NCBI RefSeq assembly: GCF_030246845.1
Contig: NZ_CP126889.1
Span: 2,847,001-2,911,000, forward strand
Origin: Enhydrobacter sp.
GTDB lineage: Bacteria > Pseudomonadota > Alphaproteobacteria > Reyranellales > Reyranellaceae
Reading direction: 5' to 3'
Length of the DNA stretch: 64,000 bases
Both the position numbers and the translations under genes were made by a program. Under the pieces are notes generated by a model. It did no database searches. It saw only the letters and a program-made list of their open reading frames with translations, and was not told the origin of the DNA. Positions 8,727 to 18,675 of this stretch are shown in pieces. The stretch's first letter is position 1. Every line of letters starts with the position of its first letter.

Positions 8727-10529
8727 CTACCGGCTGTCCATCTTGAGCGCGGCGATGAAGGCCGACTGGGGGATCTCCACGTCACCCACCTGGCGCATGC
8801 GCTTCTTGCCCTTCTTCTGCTTCTCCAGGAGCTTCTTCTTGCGGCTGATGTCACCGCCGTAGCATTTGGCCAGCACGTCCTTGCGCAGCGCGCTGATCGT
8901 CTCGCGCGCGATCACGCGGCCGCCGATCGCGGCCTGGATCGCGATCTTGAAGAGCTGGCGCGGGATCAGGTCCTTCAGCCGCTCGCACAGCGCCCGGCCG
9001 CGGCTCTCGGCGGCGTTCTTGTGCACGATCATGCTGAGCGCATCGACTGGCTCGGAGTTCACCAGGATGGTGAGCTTTACCAGCTCGCTCTCCTCGTAGC
9101 CCGCCATCTCGTAGTCGAAGCTCGCATAGCCGCGCGTCGCCGACTTCAGCCGGTCGTAGAAGTCGAACACCACCTCGTTGAGCGGCAGGCGGTAGATCGC
9201 CATGGCGCGCGTGCCGGCATAGGTGAGCTCGACCTGCTGGCCGCGCCGCTCCTGGCACAGCGTCAGCACGGCGCCGAGATGCTCGTCCGGCGTCATGATC
9301 GTGGCCTTGATCCACGGCTCCTGCACGCTCTCGATCTTGACCGGGTCGGGATAGTCGGCCGGGTTGTGCAGCTCGGTCTCCGTCCCGTCGGTCATCCGGA
9401 CCTTGTAGACGACCGACGGCGCGGTGGTGACGAGGTCGAGATTGAACTCGCGCTCCAGCCGCTCCTGCACGATCTCGAGATGCAGCAGCCCCAGGAAGCC
9501 GCAGCGGAAGCCGAAACCCAGCGCCGCGCTGGTCTCGGGCTCGAAATGGAACGAGGCGTCGTTCAGCCGGAGCTTGCCGAGCGATTCGCGCAGCGTCTCG
9601 AACTCGGCGGCGTCGGCCGGGAAGAGCCCGCAGAACACCACCGGCACCGAGGGCTTGAAGCCGGCCAGCATCTCGGTGGCAGGCTTCCGGTCGTCGGTGA
9701 TCGTGTCGCCCACCTTGCAGTCGGCGATGGTCTTGATGCCGGCGATGATGAAGCCGACCTCGCCCGGCCCCAGCTCGGCCACGTCCCTGGGCTTGGGCGT
9801 GAAGACGCCGACCTTGTCGAGGTCGTAGGCGGCGCCGGTCGCCATCATGCGGATGCGCTGGCCTTTCTTCAGCACGCCGTCCTTCACGCGCACCAGGGTG
9901 ACGACGCCGAGATAGGGATCGTACCAGCTGTCGACCAGCAGCGCCTTCAGGGGCGCGTCGCGGTCGCCCGCCGGCGGCGGCAGGCGCTTCACCATCGCCT
10001 CGAGGAGGTCGTCGATGCCGAGGCCGGTCTTGGCCGAGACCTTTATGGCGTCGGACGTGTCGATGCCGATCACGTCCTCGATCTCCCTGCAGACGCGCTC
10101 GGGCTCGGCCGAGGGCAGGTCGATCTTGTTGAGGACCGGGATGATCTCGTGGTTGGCTTCGATTGCATGGTAGGCGTTGGCGAGCGTCTGCGCCTCGACG
10201 CCCTGGCTCGCATCGACCACCAGCAGCGAGCCCTCGCAGGCGGCGAGCGAGCGGCTCACTTCGTAGGCGAAGTCGACATGGCCCGGCGTGTCCATCAGGT
10301 TCAGGACGTAGGTCCTGCCGTCGCGGGCCGGGTAGTCGAGCCGCACCGTCTGCGCCTTGATGGTGATGCCGCGCTCGCGCTCGATGTCCATGGAGTCGAG
10401 CATCTGGTCGTGGAACTCGCGCTCGCTCACCGCCCCGCAGCGCAGCAGCAGGCGATCGGCCAGCGTGCTCTTGCCGTGGTCGATATGGGCGATGATCGAG
10501 AAATTGCGGATCAACGACAGATCGGTCAT
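8727..10529 (-). CDS. lepA: Elongation factor 4 (LepA), ribosome-associated GTPase
   Basis: A 600-residue translational GTPase of the usual LepA length. The G1 loop AHIDHGKST is near residue 13, DTPGHVD is the G3 motif, and NKIDLP is the G4 motif. The diagnostic LepA C-terminal region is present ([23 protein letters not shown]). It binds translating ribosomes and can move tRNAs backwards. I chose ATG 10529 ([19 protein letters not shown]) by family alignment. An in-frame ATG at 10571 lies inside an inverted repeat and is less likely. It is downstream of pheT in the same direction. Confidence 0.96.
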   Translation of the reverse strand: MTDLSLIRNFSIIAHIDHGKSTLADRLLLRCGAVSEREFHDQMLDSMDIERERGITIKAQTVRLDYPARDGRTYVLNLMDTPGHVDFAYEVSRSLAACEGSLLVVDASQGVEAQTLANAYHAIEANHEIIPVLNKIDLPSAEPERVCREIEDVIGIDTSDAIKVSAKTGLGIDDLLEAMVKRLPPPAGDRDAPLKALLVDSWYDPYLGVVTLVRVKDGVLKKGQRIRMMATGAAYDLDKVGVFTPKPRDVAELGPGEVGFIIAGIKTIADCKVGDTITDDRKPATEMLAGFKPSVPVVFCGLFPADAAEFETLRESLGKLRLNDASFHFEPETSAALGFGFRCGFLGLLHLEIVQERLEREFNLDLVTTAPSVVYKVRMTDGTETELHNPADYPDPVKIESVQEPWIKATIMTPDEHLGAVLTLCQERRGQQVELTYAGTRAMAIYRLPLNEVVFDFYDRLKSATRGYASFDYEMAGYEESELVKLTILVNSEPVDALSMIVHKNAAESRGRALCERLKDLIPRQLFKIAIQAAIGGRVIARETISALRKDVLAKCYGGDISRKKKLLEKQKKGKKRMRQVGDVEIPQSAFIAALKMDSR

Positions 10530-10542
10530 TTCATACTCTTTT

Positions 10543-10601
10543 GGACCGCGCGCATCTTGCGTGCTCTTCATCGTTATGAGCGCGCTGGAAGCGCGCGGTC
10601 C
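10543..10601. repeat. Nested palindrome between pheT and lepA (REP-like)
   Basis: GGACCGCGCGC at 10543-10553 is perfectly matched by GCGCGCGGTCC at 10591-10601. Inside, 10559-10566 pairs with 10578-10585 (8 pairs, one G-T), leaving an 11-base loop. The transcript could form a long two-tier hairpin between pheT and lepA. The shape suggests a dispersed intergenic repeat. No second copy is evident in this window, so that class is an inference. Confidence 0.6.
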
Positions 10602-10609
10602 GGAAGATT

Positions 10610-13006
10610 CTAACCACGCAGCACGGCGCCGGTTGCCTTGGCGACCTGCGCCACGATCTTGTCGCACACCGCCTCGATCTCGGCATCCGTCAGCGTGCGC
10701 TCCATCGGCTGCAGGGTGACGGCGATGGCGAGCGACTTCTTGCCCTCGGGCACGCCCTTGCCGGCGTAGACGTCGAACACGCGCGCAGCCGAGATCATGA
10801 CCTTGTCGGCATTGCGCGCCGCCCGCACCAGCTTCTCCGCCTCGACACCGGCATCGACCAGGAAGGCGAAGTCGCGCTCCACCGGCTGGAAGGGCGAGAG
10901 CACGAGCCGCGGCCGCGCCTTGGTCGCGCGTGCCTTGGAAAGCGGCGGTGCGTCGAGGAAGACCTCGAACGCCGCGACCGGACCCTTGAGGTCGGCGGCC
11001 GACACGAGCTCGGGGTGCAGCTCGCCGAAATGCGCCATCACGCGGTCGCCGAGCTTCAGCACGCCGGAGCGCCCGGGATGGTACCAGTCCGGCGCGCCGG
11101 CGTAGGTCGCGAGATTGTCCGGGGCGCCGATCGCCGCCAGCACGGCGAGCGCATCGGCCTTGGCGTCGAAGGCATCGACGGTGCGGGCGGGGCCGGTCCA
11201 GTTGCGCGGCACCGCCATGTTGTGGCGCAGGCCGCTCGCCATGCGCGCCTGACCCTCGGGCGTTGCGTCCTTGTATTGCGGGCCGACCTCGAACAGCGCC
11301 GGATCGTGCAGGCCGCGCGCCTCGTTGCGGGCGGCGGCGTCGATCAGGTTGGGCAGGATCGAGGGCCGCATGGTGTCGAGCTCGGCCGCGATCGAGTTCA
11401 GCAGGCGCAGATCGGCGCCGCCACCGCCGAAGCGCTCGGCCTGCGTCAAGGGCAGGAACGACCAGGTCACGACCTCGTTCATGCCGCGCACGGCCAGCGC
11501 CCGGCGGGCGAGCGGCACGCGCCGCTGCAAGGGATCGCGCACCGGCCTGGAGGTCGCCGACAGTGCCGGCAGCGACACCGCCGGAATGCGGTCGAAGCCC
11601 CACACCCGTGCGACCTCCTCCACCAGGTCGGCCTCGCCCACGATGTCGGGACGCCACGACGGCACCGCCACCGTCCACGGGCCGCTGCCCGAGACGGCGA
11701 AGCCGAGCCTGGTCAGGATCCCGGCCGCGTCCTTCGCCGGCACGTCGATCGCGGTCAGCGTCTCCACCCGATCGGGGCGCAGCGTGTAGCGCCTCTGCCA
11801 GTCGGGCATCACGCCGCTTTGCAGGACCTCGCTTGCCTCGCCGCCGCAGAGCTCGAGGATCAGGCGCGCGGCGACATCGACGCCCCAGTGCACGGACTGC
11901 GGATCGATGCCGCGCTCGAAGCGGTAGCGCGCGTCGGACTGGATGCCGAGCTTGCGGCCGGTGGCGGCCACCGAGGTCGGCGTGAAGTAGGCGACCTCGA
12001 GAAACACCTCGGTCGTGTCCTCGCGCACGCCGGTATCCTCGCCGCCCATCACGCCGCCGATGCCGTGCACGCCCTTCGAATCGGCGATCACTGCGACGGT
12101 GGGATCGAGCGTGTAGGTCTTGCCGTCGAGCGCCAGGATGGTCTCGCCGTCGCGCGCCTGGCGCATGACGAGATCGCCCGCGAGCTTCCTGGCATCGAAC
12201 ACATGCAGCGGCCGGTTGAGGTCGAAGGTGACGAGATTGGTGATGTCGACCAGGGCCGAGATCGGCCGCAGCCCGATCGCCTTCAGCCGCCGCTGGAGCC
12301 AGTCGGGCGAGGGCCCGTTCCTCAGGCCGCGGAAGTAGCGGCCGGCCACGATGGGGCAGGGGCTGTCGGGCCTGGCCTGATAGCCGTGAGTCCACTTGAT
12401 CGGGCTCGTGAAGGTGCCCGCCACGCGCTCGGCCCTGAACGGCTTCAGCGTGCCGAGGCCGGATGCCGCGAGATCGCGCGCGATGCCGTGGACGCCCAGG
12501 CAGTCGGCGCGGTTGGGCGTCGCCTTGATCTCGATCACCGGATCGTCGAGGCCGAGCGCCTCGGCGGCCGGCGCGCCGGTCCTGGTCTCGGCCGGCAGGT
12601 CGATGATGCCGCTATGGTCGTCGCCGAGCTGCAGTTCGCGCGCCGAGCACAGCATGCCATTGCTGGCCTCGCCGCGGATCTTGCTCGATTTCAGCGTGAT
12701 GCCCGTGCCGGGGATGAAGCTGCCGGTCGGCGCGAACACGCCCTTCATGCCGGTGCGGGCGTTGGGGGCGCCGCACACCACCTGGACGATGCCGGCGCCG
12801 GTATCGACCTTGCAGAGACGCAGCCGGTCGGCGTTGGGATGCTGGACCGCCTCGACCACGTAGCCGACGACGAAGCCCTTGAGCGTCTCCGCCGGGTTGC
12901 TGATCTCCTCGACCTCGAGTCCGAGCATGGTGAGCCGCTCGCGCAGCTCGGCGAGCGTCGCATCCGTGTCGAGATGCTCCTTGAGCCAGGAGAGCGTGAA
13001 CTTCAT
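10610..13006 (-). CDS. pheT: Phenylalanine-tRNA ligase beta subunit
   Basis: A 798-residue bacterial PheT with all expected modules. The N-terminal B1 domain begins [18 protein letters not shown], followed by an EMAP/tRNA-binding domain ([28 protein letters not shown]). The B3/B4 editing domain carries [19 protein letters not shown], then B5 and a C-terminal anticodon-binding domain ([29 protein letters not shown]). It pairs with PheS as an alpha2-beta2 enzyme that charges tRNA-Phe. Its ATG overlaps the pheS stop by 4 bases (ATGA), indicating translational coupling. Confidence 0.97.
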   Translation of the reverse strand: MKFTLSWLKEHLDTDATLAELRERLTMLGLEVEEISNPAETLKGFVVGYVVEAVQHPNADRLRLCKVDTGAGIVQVVCGAPNARTGMKGVFAPTGSFIPGTGITLKSSKIRGEASNGMLCSARELQLGDDHSGIIDLPAETRTGAPAAEALGLDDPVIEIKATPNRADCLGVHGIARDLAASGLGTLKPFRAERVAGTFTSPIKWTHGYQARPDSPCPIVAGRYFRGLRNGPSPDWLQRRLKAIGLRPISALVDITNLVTFDLNRPLHVFDARKLAGDLVMRQARDGETILALDGKTYTLDPTVAVIADSKGVHGIGGVMGGEDTGVREDTTEVFLEVAYFTPTSVAATGRKLGIQSDARYRFERGIDPQSVHWGVDVAARLILELCGGEASEVLQSGVMPDWQRRYTLRPDRVETLTAIDVPAKDAAGILTRLGFAVSGSGPWTVAVPSWRPDIVGEADLVEEVARVWGFDRIPAVSLPALSATSRPVRDPLQRRVPLARRALAVRGMNEVVTWSFLPLTQAERFGGGGADLRLLNSIAAELDTMRPSILPNLIDAAARNEARGLHDPALFEVGPQYKDATPEGQARMASGLRHNMAVPRNWTGPARTVDAFDAKADALAVLAAIGAPDNLATYAGAPDWYHPGRSGVLKLGDRVMAHFGELHPELVSAADLKGPVAAFEVFLDAPPLSKARATKARPRLVLSPFQPVERDFAFLVDAGVEAEKLVRAARNADKVMISAARVFDVYAGKGVPEGKKSLAIAVTLQPMERTLTDAEIEAVCDKIVAQVAKATGAVLRG

Positions 13007-14103
13007 CGGCCGAGCCCCTGCGTGAGCGACGGCCACTCGAGCGCCGAGAAGCCGTAGTGGCGCAGCCACCGCAAATCCGAATCGAAGAAGCTGCGCAGGT
13101 CCGGGATGCCGTACTTCAGCATGGCGATGCGGTCGATCCCCATGCCGAAGGCGAAGCCCTGGTACGTGGCTGGATCGAGGCCGCAATTGGCGATCACGTT
13201 GGGATGCACCATGCCGCTGCCCAGGATCTCGAGCCACGAATCGCCCGCCCCGATGCGAAGCTCGCCGCCCTTCCACGAGCAGCCGATGTCCACCTCGGCC
13301 GAGGGCTCGGTGAAGGGGAAGTAGGAGGGGCGGAAGCGCAGCGGCAGGTCGTCGACCTCGAAGAAGGCGCGGCAGAAATCGACCAGGCAGCCCTTGAGGT
13401 GGCCCATGTGGGTCGTGCGGTCGATCACCAGCCCCTCGACCTGATGGAACATCGGCGTGTGGGTAGCGTCGTTGTCGAGCCGGAAGGTGCGGCCGGGCAC
13501 GATGATGCGGAGCGAGCCGCCACCCGCCAGCATCTCCTGCACCTTGTTGTCGAGCATGGTGCGCGCCTGCACCGGCGAGGTGTGCGTCCTGAGCACCATC
13601 GGCGTGCCGTCGGCCCTGGGCGGCAGGTAGAACGTGTCCTGCATCTGCCGCGCCGGATGGTCGGGCGGGATGTTGAGGGCGGTGAAGTTGTGCCAGTCGT
13701 CCTCGATGTCGGGACCCTCGGCCCAGGTGAAGCCCATCTCGCCGAAGATGGCGGCCAGCTCGTCCATCACCTGGCCGATCGGATGCAGCGTGCCTTGTCC
13801 CTCGGGACGGGTCGGCAGGCTGACGTCGATCTTCTCCGACGCGAGCCGGGCGGCCAGCGCCGAGGCGCCGAGCGTCGCCTTGCGCGCCTCGAGTGCGGCC
13901 TCGATTTCGCTCTTGAGCTGGTTCACGCGCGCGCCGAATTCCTTGCGTTGCTCGGGAGCGAGCCCGCCCAGCGTCTTCATCAGGCCGGTGATGCTGCCCT
14001 TCTTGCCGAGCGCCGCCACGCGCACGGCGTCGAGCGCGCTGAGATCGGCGGCGCCGGCCACCGCGTCGAGCGCCTCGCTGCGAATCGTCGACAGATCGTC
14101 CAT
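13003..14103 (-). CDS. pheS: Phenylalanine-tRNA ligase alpha subunit
   Basis: A 366-residue class II synthetase catalytic subunit. The N-terminal coiled-coil arm covers about residues 1-90 ([13 protein letters not shown]). Motif 2 includes [22 protein letters not shown], and motif 3 ends with [22 protein letters not shown]. It forms phenylalanyl-adenylate and transfers it to tRNA-Phe. ATG 14103 is preceded by GAAGG. An intrinsic terminator separates it from rplT, so it may have its own promoter or be expressed by read-through. Confidence 0.97.
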   Translation of the reverse strand: MDDLSTIRSEALDAVAGAADLSALDAVRVAALGKKGSITGLMKTLGGLAPEQRKEFGARVNQLKSEIEAALEARKATLGASALAARLASEKIDVSLPTRPEGQGTLHPIGQVMDELAAIFGEMGFTWAEGPDIEDDWHNFTALNIPPDHPARQMQDTFYLPPRADGTPMVLRTHTSPVQARTMLDNKVQEMLAGGGSLRIIVPGRTFRLDNDATHTPMFHQVEGLVIDRTTHMGHLKGCLVDFCRAFFEVDDLPLRFRPSYFPFTEPSAEVDIGCSWKGGELRIGAGDSWLEILGSGMVHPNVIANCGLDPATYQGFAFGMGIDRIAMLKYGIPDLRSFFDSDLRWLRHYGFSALEWPSLTQGLGR

Positions 14104-14131
14104 CCTTCGCCCACCTTCGAAACCGAACACG

Positions 14132-14160
14132 AAAAAAGGGAGCCTGCGGTCCAGGCTCCC
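14132..14160 (-). terminator. Intrinsic terminator between rplT and pheS
   Basis: Read on the minus strand, GGGAGCCTG (14160-14152) and CAGGCTCCC (14146-14138) form a perfect 9-pair stem with a 5-base loop. Six T residues follow at 14137-14132. It lies 44 bases after the rplT stop and 28 bases before pheS, so it ends or attenuates the rpmI-rplT transcript. Confidence 0.85.
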
Positions 14161-14203
14161 TCTTTATCATTTCTATCCGTTGCGCCTCTCGGGCGCGCGG
14201 ACG

Positions 14204-14560
14204 TTACTTGAGGGCGGCCTGGGCCTGTTCGACCAGGGCCTTGAACGCTGCCGGCTCCCGCGCCGCGAGATCGGCCATTACCTTGCGGTCGACCTCGATC
14301 CCGGCCTTCAGGATGCCGTTCATGAACTGCGAGTAGGTCATGCCATGCTCGCGTGCGGCGGCGTTGATGCGCTGGATCCAGAGCCCGCGGAACGCGCGCT
14401 TCTTGTTGCGCCGGTCGCGATAGGCGTATTGCAGGCCCTTCTCGACCTTCTCGATGCCGACACGGAACGCCACCTTGGCGCGGCCGCGATAGCCCTTGGC
14501 GAGCTTCAGGACCTTCTTGTGACGAGCGTGCGCTGCCACGCCCCGCTTGACGCGTGCCAT
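14204..14560 (-). CDS. rplT: 50S ribosomal protein L20
   Basis: 118 residues, the standard L20 length. It starts [19 protein letters not shown] and continues with the conserved [17 protein letters not shown] and [18 protein letters not shown] blocks. L20 is an early-assembly protein binding 23S rRNA. It follows rpmI by 3 bases in the usual rpmI-rplT pair and is followed by a strong terminator. Confidence 0.98.
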   Translation of the reverse strand: MARVKRGVAAHARHKKVLKLAKGYRGRAKVAFRVGIEKVEKGLQYAYRDRRNKKRAFRGLWIQRINAAAREHGMTYSQFMNGILKAGIEVDRKVMADLAAREPAAFKALVEQAQAALK

Positions 14561-14563
14561 GGC

Positions 14564-14767
14564 TTACCTCGCGTACGGGAAGAAGTTGCGCTTGATGATG
14601 CGGGTGTCGGACTCCGACACGAGCGTCATGCCGGTCTGCTGACGCAGGAAGCGGTTGCCCCGCTTGGTCATGCCGTGGCGCTTGCCCGCGACCCCATGCT
14701 TCACTTTGCCGGTGCCGGTGAAGCGAAAACGCTTCTTGGCCCCGCTTTTGGTCTTCATCTTGGGCAT
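14564..14767 (-). CDS. rpmI: 50S ribosomal protein L35
   Basis: 67 residues, starting [14 protein letters not shown] and ending in [12 protein letters not shown], which is diagnostic of bacterial L35. A GGAA ribosome site sits in a small palindrome CCTTTT/AAAAGG (14775-14787) that could mask the ribosome site in the mRNA. First gene of the rpmI-rplT unit. Confidence 0.97.
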   Translation of the reverse strand: MPKMKTKSGAKKRFRFTGTGKVKHGVAGKRHGMTKRGNRFLRQQTGMTLVSESDTRIIKRNFFPYAR

Positions 14768-14841
14768 TTTCGTTCCTTTTCAAAAGGTTGAGACAGGTGA
14801 CCGAGGCAATGCCCTTGAGGCCAGGCCACCGAGGAACCGGG

Positions 14842-14870
14842 CTTATAGCGATGGCCGCAGAGCGACGCAA
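14842..14870 (-). promoter_or_regulatory. Candidate sigma-70 promoter of rpmI-rplT
   Basis: On the minus strand TTGCGT (14870-14865) and TATAAG (14847-14842) are spaced by 17 bases, about 75 bases before the rpmI start. Both hexamers resemble the housekeeping consensus. No transcript data are available. Confidence 0.5.
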
Positions 14871-14917
14871 GCACGGGGCTTTGTGGCACAGTCCTCTCCG
14901 GAAGAGGGGATTTGCCG

Positions 14918-15676
14918 ATGAAATTGGCAGGCAGGGTGGCGCTGGTGACCGGCGCCCAGCAGGGCATCGGGGCGGCGATCGCGGCGGCGCTGGCCGGGCA
15001 AGGAGCGGATGTCGCCGTGAACTGGCTGGACGATCGGCTGGCGGCCGAGACGGTCGAAGCCGAAGTGCGGAAGGTCGGCCGCCGGGCTCTGCTGGTGAAG
15101 GCCGACATGGCGAAACTCGCCGAGATCGAGGCCATGGTCGCCGAAACGGCGTCGAGCCTCGGCCCGCCCGACATCCTGGTGAACAATGCCGGCGTCTATC
15201 CGCGCGTGCCGCTCCTGGAGATGCGCGAGAGCGACTGGGACTTCGTGCTGGATATCAACCTCAAGGCCGGCTGCTTCGCCACCATCGCCATGGCCAAGGC
15301 CCTGATCTCCGCCGGAAAGAAGAGCGGCTCGGTCATCAATCTCGCGTCGTCGGCCATTCGCGGTGCCGTACGCGGCGTCCACTACAGCGCCAGCAAGGGC
15401 GGCGTCGTCTCCATGACGCGGTCGCTGGCGCTGGAACTCGCGCCCCACGGCATCCGCGTCAACGCCATCGCGCCCGGTCTCACCGATACCGCCCAGCCGC
15501 GCTATGGCAACACGGACGAAGAGCTCGCCGAGATGGCGCGCACGGCGATCCCGCTGGGCGGCCGGATGCTCGCTCCCGAGCAGATCGCGCGCACCGCTGT
15601 CTTCCTGGCGTCAGACGACTCGAACGCCATCACCGGTCAGATCCTCCACGTCAACGGCGGCGCATACATGGCCTAG
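14918..15676 (+). CDS. Short-chain dehydrogenase/reductase (FabG-like)
   Basis: A 252-residue classical SDR. The NAD(P)-binding loop TGAQQGIG is at 12-19, LVNNAGVYP follows, then the catalytic serine in NLASSAIRG, YSASKGG with tyrosine and lysine, and IAPGLTDT. It ends with the typical ITGQILHVNGGAYMA, which classical SDRs use for tetramer contacts. The exact substrate is unknown. ATG 14918 has GAGGGGA seven bases upstream. It diverges from rpmI and is isolated within a translation-gene block, suggesting a later insertion, though its GC bias matches the neighbours. Confidence 0.88.
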   Translation: MKLAGRVALVTGAQQGIGAAIAAALAGQGADVAVNWLDDRLAAETVEAEVRKVGRRALLVKADMAKLAEIEAMVAETASSLGPPDILVNNAGVYPRVPLLEMRESDWDFVLDINLKAGCFATIAMAKALISAGKKSGSVINLASSAIRGAVRGVHYSASKGGVVSMTRSLALELAPHGIRVNAIAPGLTDTAQPRYGNTDEELAEMARTAIPLGGRMLAPEQIARTAVFLASDDSNAITGQILHVNGGAYMA

Positions 15677-15751
15677 AAGATTGCGCCACGGGAGTGGCCA
15701 CTGGCGAAGCCGGCACTCAGAGATGAGACCGCGTTGCTTGCAGAGCAACCG

Positions 15752-15824
15752 GTGTCATCGCGAGCGTAGCGAGGGATCCTTCGCAGCGTCAGCCAAAGGT
15801 CCCTCGCTACGCTCGGGATGACAC
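15752..15824. repeat. Long imperfect inverted repeat between SDR gene and infC
   Basis: The arm at 15752-15776 (starting GTGTCATCGCGAGCG) matches the reverse complement of 15800-15824 in 24 of 25 bases, with a 23-base spacer. Both genes converge on it, so a transcript from either side could fold into a large hairpin. It looks like a dispersed intergenic repeat family rather than a plain terminator, since no T-run follows. Confidence 0.75.
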
Positions 15825-15883
15825 GGGGTGGCCGAAATGCCGTCCTGACGACCGTCGCCACTCCGGAGGGCAGCCGTTTCAAC

Positions 15884-16420
15884 TCACTTGGGCGCCAGCA
15901 CCATGATCATCTGTCGCCCTTCCATGCGCGGCATCGATTCGATCTTGGTGAGCGGGTCCATTTCGCTGCGCACCCGGTTCAGGACCTGCAGACCGAGCTC
16001 CGAATGCACCATCTCGCGGCCGCGGAAGCGCAAGGTGACCTTCACCTTGTCGCCTTCCTCGATGAACCGCTTCATGGCGCGCATCTTCACCTCGTAGTCG
16101 TGGTCGTCGATGTTCGGGCGCATCTTGATCTCCTTGACCTCGATCACCTTCTGGTGCTTCCGGGCCTCGTGCGCCTTCTTCTGCGCCTCGTACTTGTACT
16201 TGCCGTAGTCGGAGATCTTGCAGACCGGTGGACTCGCATTGGGCGAGATCTCGATCAGGTCGAGACTGGCCTCGTCGGCCATTTCCAATGCCTCCCGGAC
16301 ACTGACGACGCCGACCATATCGCCATTCTCGTCGATCAGTCGGACTTGCGGCGCTCTGATTTCGCCGTTCACGCGCGGACCGTCGCGGGTCGGCACGCTT
16401 TGTTGGGCAGGTCGAGCTAT
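15884..16420 (-). CDS. infC: Translation initiation factor IF-3, probable AUA start
   Basis: A 178-residue IF-3. It has [21 protein letters not shown], the linker with [13 protein letters not shown], and the C-terminal domain ([22 protein letters not shown]). IF-3 keeps 30S subunits free and rejects non-AUG starts. The frame has no ATG or TTG before the conserved core. At 16420 an ATA codon is preceded by AAGGAG and AAGGA, and would give [18 protein letters not shown], the expected family N-terminus. The GTG at 16396 lacks a ribosome site. E. coli infC uses AUU, allowing IF-3 to repress itself, so AUA here fits that logic. A small hairpin (16443-16457) separates it from thrS. Confidence 0.93.
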   Translation of the reverse strand: MARPAQQSVPTRDGPRVNGEIRAPQVRLIDENGDMVGVVSVREALEMADEASLDLIEISPNASPPVCKISDYGKYKYEAQKKAHEARKHQKVIEVKEIKMRPNIDDHDYEVKMRAMKRFIEEGDKVKVTLRFRGREMVHSELGLQVLNRVRSEMDPLTKIESMPRMEGRQMIMVLAPK

Positions 16421-16424
16421 GGCT

Positions 16425-16435
16425 TCCTTCTCCTT
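16425..16435 (-). promoter_or_regulatory. Ribosome binding site that fixes the AUA start of infC
   Basis: On the minus strand AAGGAG (16435-16430) and AAGGA (16429-16425) lie 9 and 4 bases before the ATA at 16420. No other start codon in the infC frame has such a site, so it decides the start. Confidence 0.7.
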
Positions 16436-16479
16436 CGTTGATGCCCCTCATCGGGGCGGAAAATGAGGCCGCAACCGCC

Positions 16480-18420
16480 TCACGCGGGCGGCAGGGCCTC
16501 GTTTGAAAGTGTAGTGACGGCGGCCCCCAATTCAAGGACCTCCTGTTTTTCCGAGCCGAGACGGCGCACGGCGAGCGTGCGGTTGTCCATGTCGCGGCGG
16601 CCAACCGCCAGGATCAGGGGCACGTGCGCCAGCGAATGCTCGCGCACCTTGTAGTTGATCTTTTCGTTGCGCAGATCGGTGTCGACCCGCATCCCGGCCT
16701 TTCGCAGCGCGCGCGCGACCTCGTCGGCATAGCTGTCGGCATCATTCACGATCGTCGCCACCACGGCCTGCGTCGGCGCCAGCCAGAGCGGGAAGCGTCC
16801 GGCATGGTGCTCGATCAGGATGCCGATCATGCGCTCGAACGAGCCGAAGATGGCACGATGCAGCATCACCGGAACCTTGCGCACGCCGTCCTCGGCGACG
16901 TAGCTCGCGCCCAGCCGCTCGGGCAGCATGAAGTCGACCTGCAGGGTGCCGCACTGCCAGTCGCGTCCGATCGCGTCGCGCAGGACGAACTCGAGCTTGG
17001 GCCCGTAGAACGCGCCTTCGCCCGGATTGAGGATCAGGTCGAGACCCGCGGCCTTCGATGCCGACTGCAGCGCGCGTTCGGCCTGGTCCCATATGGCGTC
17101 GGAGCCGATGCGCATCGGCGGGCGATCGGAGAACTTCACGAAGTACTCGAAGCCCAGGTCGCGATAGACCTCGCCCAGGAGCTTGCAGAAGCGGATCGTC
17201 TCGCCCTCGATCTGGTCCTCGTTGCAGAAGATGTGGGCGTCGTCCTGCGTGAAGTTGCGCACGCGCAGGATGCCGTGCAATGCGCCGGACGGCTCGAAGC
17301 GATGGCAGGAGCCGAACTCGGCCAGCCGCAGCGGCAGCTCCCGGTAGCTGCGCAGGCCCTGGTTGAAGATCTGGATGTGGCAGGGGCAGTTCATCGGCTT
17401 CAGTGCGAAGATGCGCTGCGCCGGATCGGCGATGAACGTGCGCAAGCCCTCCTCGTTCTCGCTGAGATACATGTTCTCGCGGAACTTCTCCCAATGGCCC
17501 GAGGCCTCCCACAGCCGGCGGTCGTTGAGCTGCGGCGTCTTTACCTCGACATAACCGCCGGCCTCGAGCTTGCGCCGCAGGTAGGCTTCGAGCGTGCGCC
17601 ACAGCGTCCAGCCCTTGGGGTGCCAGTACACCATGCCGGCCGAGTCTTCCTGCTGATGGAACAGCCCCATCTCGCGGCCGAGACGGCGGTGGTCGCGCTT
17701 CTCTGCTTCCTCGAGGCGATGCAGGTAGGCCCTGAGGTCCTTGTCCGAGAAGAAGGCCGTGCCGTAGACGCGCTGGAGCTGCGCCTTGCTGGCGTCGCCG
17801 CGCCAATAGGCGCCCGACACCTTCGTGAGCTTGAACGCCTTGCCGAGCTTGCCCGTGGAAGGCAGGTGCGGGCCGAGGCACATATCGAGCCAGTCGCCCT
17901 GCTTGTAGACGGAGATTTCCTCGTCCTTCGGCAGCTCGTCGGCCCATTCCGCCTTGAAGCTCTCGCCGTGCTTCCGGAAGTAGTCCTTGATCTTCGCGCG
18001 ATCCCACACCTCGCGCGTGATCGGCAGGTCGCGATCGACGATCTCGGCCATGCGCTGCTCGATCCTGGCAAAGTCCTCGGGCGTGAAAGGCTCGGCGCGC
18101 ACGAAGTCGTAGTAGAAGCCGTCCTCCGTCGCCGGTCCGAACGTGATCTGCGTGCCGGGATAGAGCTCCTGGACGGCCTGCGCCAGCACATGCGCCGCGT
18201 CGTGGCGCAGGAGCTCGAGCGCCTCCGGATCGCGCGACGTCACGATGCCGACCCTGGCGTCGCGATCGACGGTCGCGGAGAGGTCCTTCATCTTGCCGTC
18301 GACCCGCAGCGCGAGGGCCGCCTTGGCGAGGCCGGGCCCGATCGCGGCCGCGATCTCCGCGCCGCTCACCGGTTTTTCGAACGACCGGACCGAACCGTCC
18401 GGCAGGGAAATATTGATCAT
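16480..18420 (-). CDS. thrS: Threonine-tRNA ligase
   Basis: A 646-residue ThrS. It has an N-terminal TGS domain ([20 protein letters not shown]), the editing domain with [17 protein letters not shown], and the class II core. The core zinc ligands are in MNCPCH, the [20 protein letters not shown] segment and the [17 protein letters not shown] segment. The C-terminal anticodon domain follows. ATG 18420 fits the family start. The gene is upstream of infC, with 59 bases between them, in the common thrS-infC order. A promoter and a leader hairpin are visible upstream. Confidence 0.97.
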   Translation of the reverse strand: MINISLPDGSVRSFEKPVSGAEIAAAIGPGLAKAALALRVDGKMKDLSATVDRDARVGIVTSRDPEALELLRHDAAHVLAQAVQELYPGTQITFGPATEDGFYYDFVRAEPFTPEDFARIEQRMAEIVDRDLPITREVWDRAKIKDYFRKHGESFKAEWADELPKDEEISVYKQGDWLDMCLGPHLPSTGKLGKAFKLTKVSGAYWRGDASKAQLQRVYGTAFFSDKDLRAYLHRLEEAEKRDHRRLGREMGLFHQQEDSAGMVYWHPKGWTLWRTLEAYLRRKLEAGGYVEVKTPQLNDRRLWEASGHWEKFRENMYLSENEEGLRTFIADPAQRIFALKPMNCPCHIQIFNQGLRSYRELPLRLAEFGSCHRFEPSGALHGILRVRNFTQDDAHIFCNEDQIEGETIRFCKLLGEVYRDLGFEYFVKFSDRPPMRIGSDAIWDQAERALQSASKAAGLDLILNPGEGAFYGPKLEFVLRDAIGRDWQCGTLQVDFMLPERLGASYVAEDGVRKVPVMLHRAIFGSFERMIGILIEHHAGRFPLWLAPTQAVVATIVNDADSYADEVARALRKAGMRVDTDLRNEKINYKVREHSLAHVPLILAVGRRDMDNRTLAVRRLGSEKQEVLELGAAVTTLSNEALPPA

Positions 18421-18458
18421 CTCAACCACCTGGAGAGGAATCCGAACACGGCCCATCA

Positions 18459-18478
18459 GCCGACGCCCTGGCGTCGGC
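18459..18478 (-). promoter_or_regulatory. Hairpin in the thrS leader
   Basis: GCCGACGCC and GGCGTCGGC form a perfect 9-pair stem with a 2-base loop, 39 bases before the thrS start. It could fold in the thrS 5' leader and affect translation. No T-run follows, so it is not a terminator. No T-box features are seen. Confidence 0.4.
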
Positions 18479-18584
18479 CGACGCAGGCCGGGAAGCGGCA
18501 CGAATGCGCGCGCCCGGCCGAATCAAGTTCGAACGGTGGTCAGTGTCGTCGGAACGGGAAAAATCATCCGGTCCATGCGCATCG

Positions 18585-18613
18585 GAAATAGTTGCGGCCG
18601 GCTTTCGCGTCAA
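18585..18613 (-). promoter_or_regulatory. Candidate promoter of thrS-infC
   Basis: On the minus strand TTGACG (18613-18608) is followed after 17 bases by TATTTC (18590-18585). It lies about 165 bases before thrS in a gap of 255 bases that has no gene. Confidence 0.5.
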
Positions 18614-18675
18614 GCCTCGGGACCGGATTCCAGCCCGCGTCCCGCCTCGCAGCTTGTCTGCATAGGCGAGGAACT

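Noticed and set aside
10530..10571. Alternative lepA start 14 codons upstream
   Set aside because: It falls inside an inverted repeat and adds residues not seen in LepA proteins.
9021..10613. 530-codon plus-strand ORF opposite lepA
   Set aside because: Its translation has only His/Arg/Val-rich low-complexity text typical of GC-rich antisense frames, and it lies fully within lepA, which has clear family motifs. The same holds for the long antisense frames over pheT, pheS, smc, thrS, gcvPB and tctA.
14080..14170. Leader ORF with Phe codons (PFFRVRF) before pheS, as a pheM-type attenuator
   Set aside because: The Phe codons lie in and after the T-run of the terminator rather than ahead of an antiterminator, and the frame stays open far into pheS. 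I see no alternative hairpin, so a simple terminator is the better reading.
16443..16457. Hairpin between thrS and infC as terminator
   Set aside because: Only five pairs and no T-run; infC is more likely co-transcribed.
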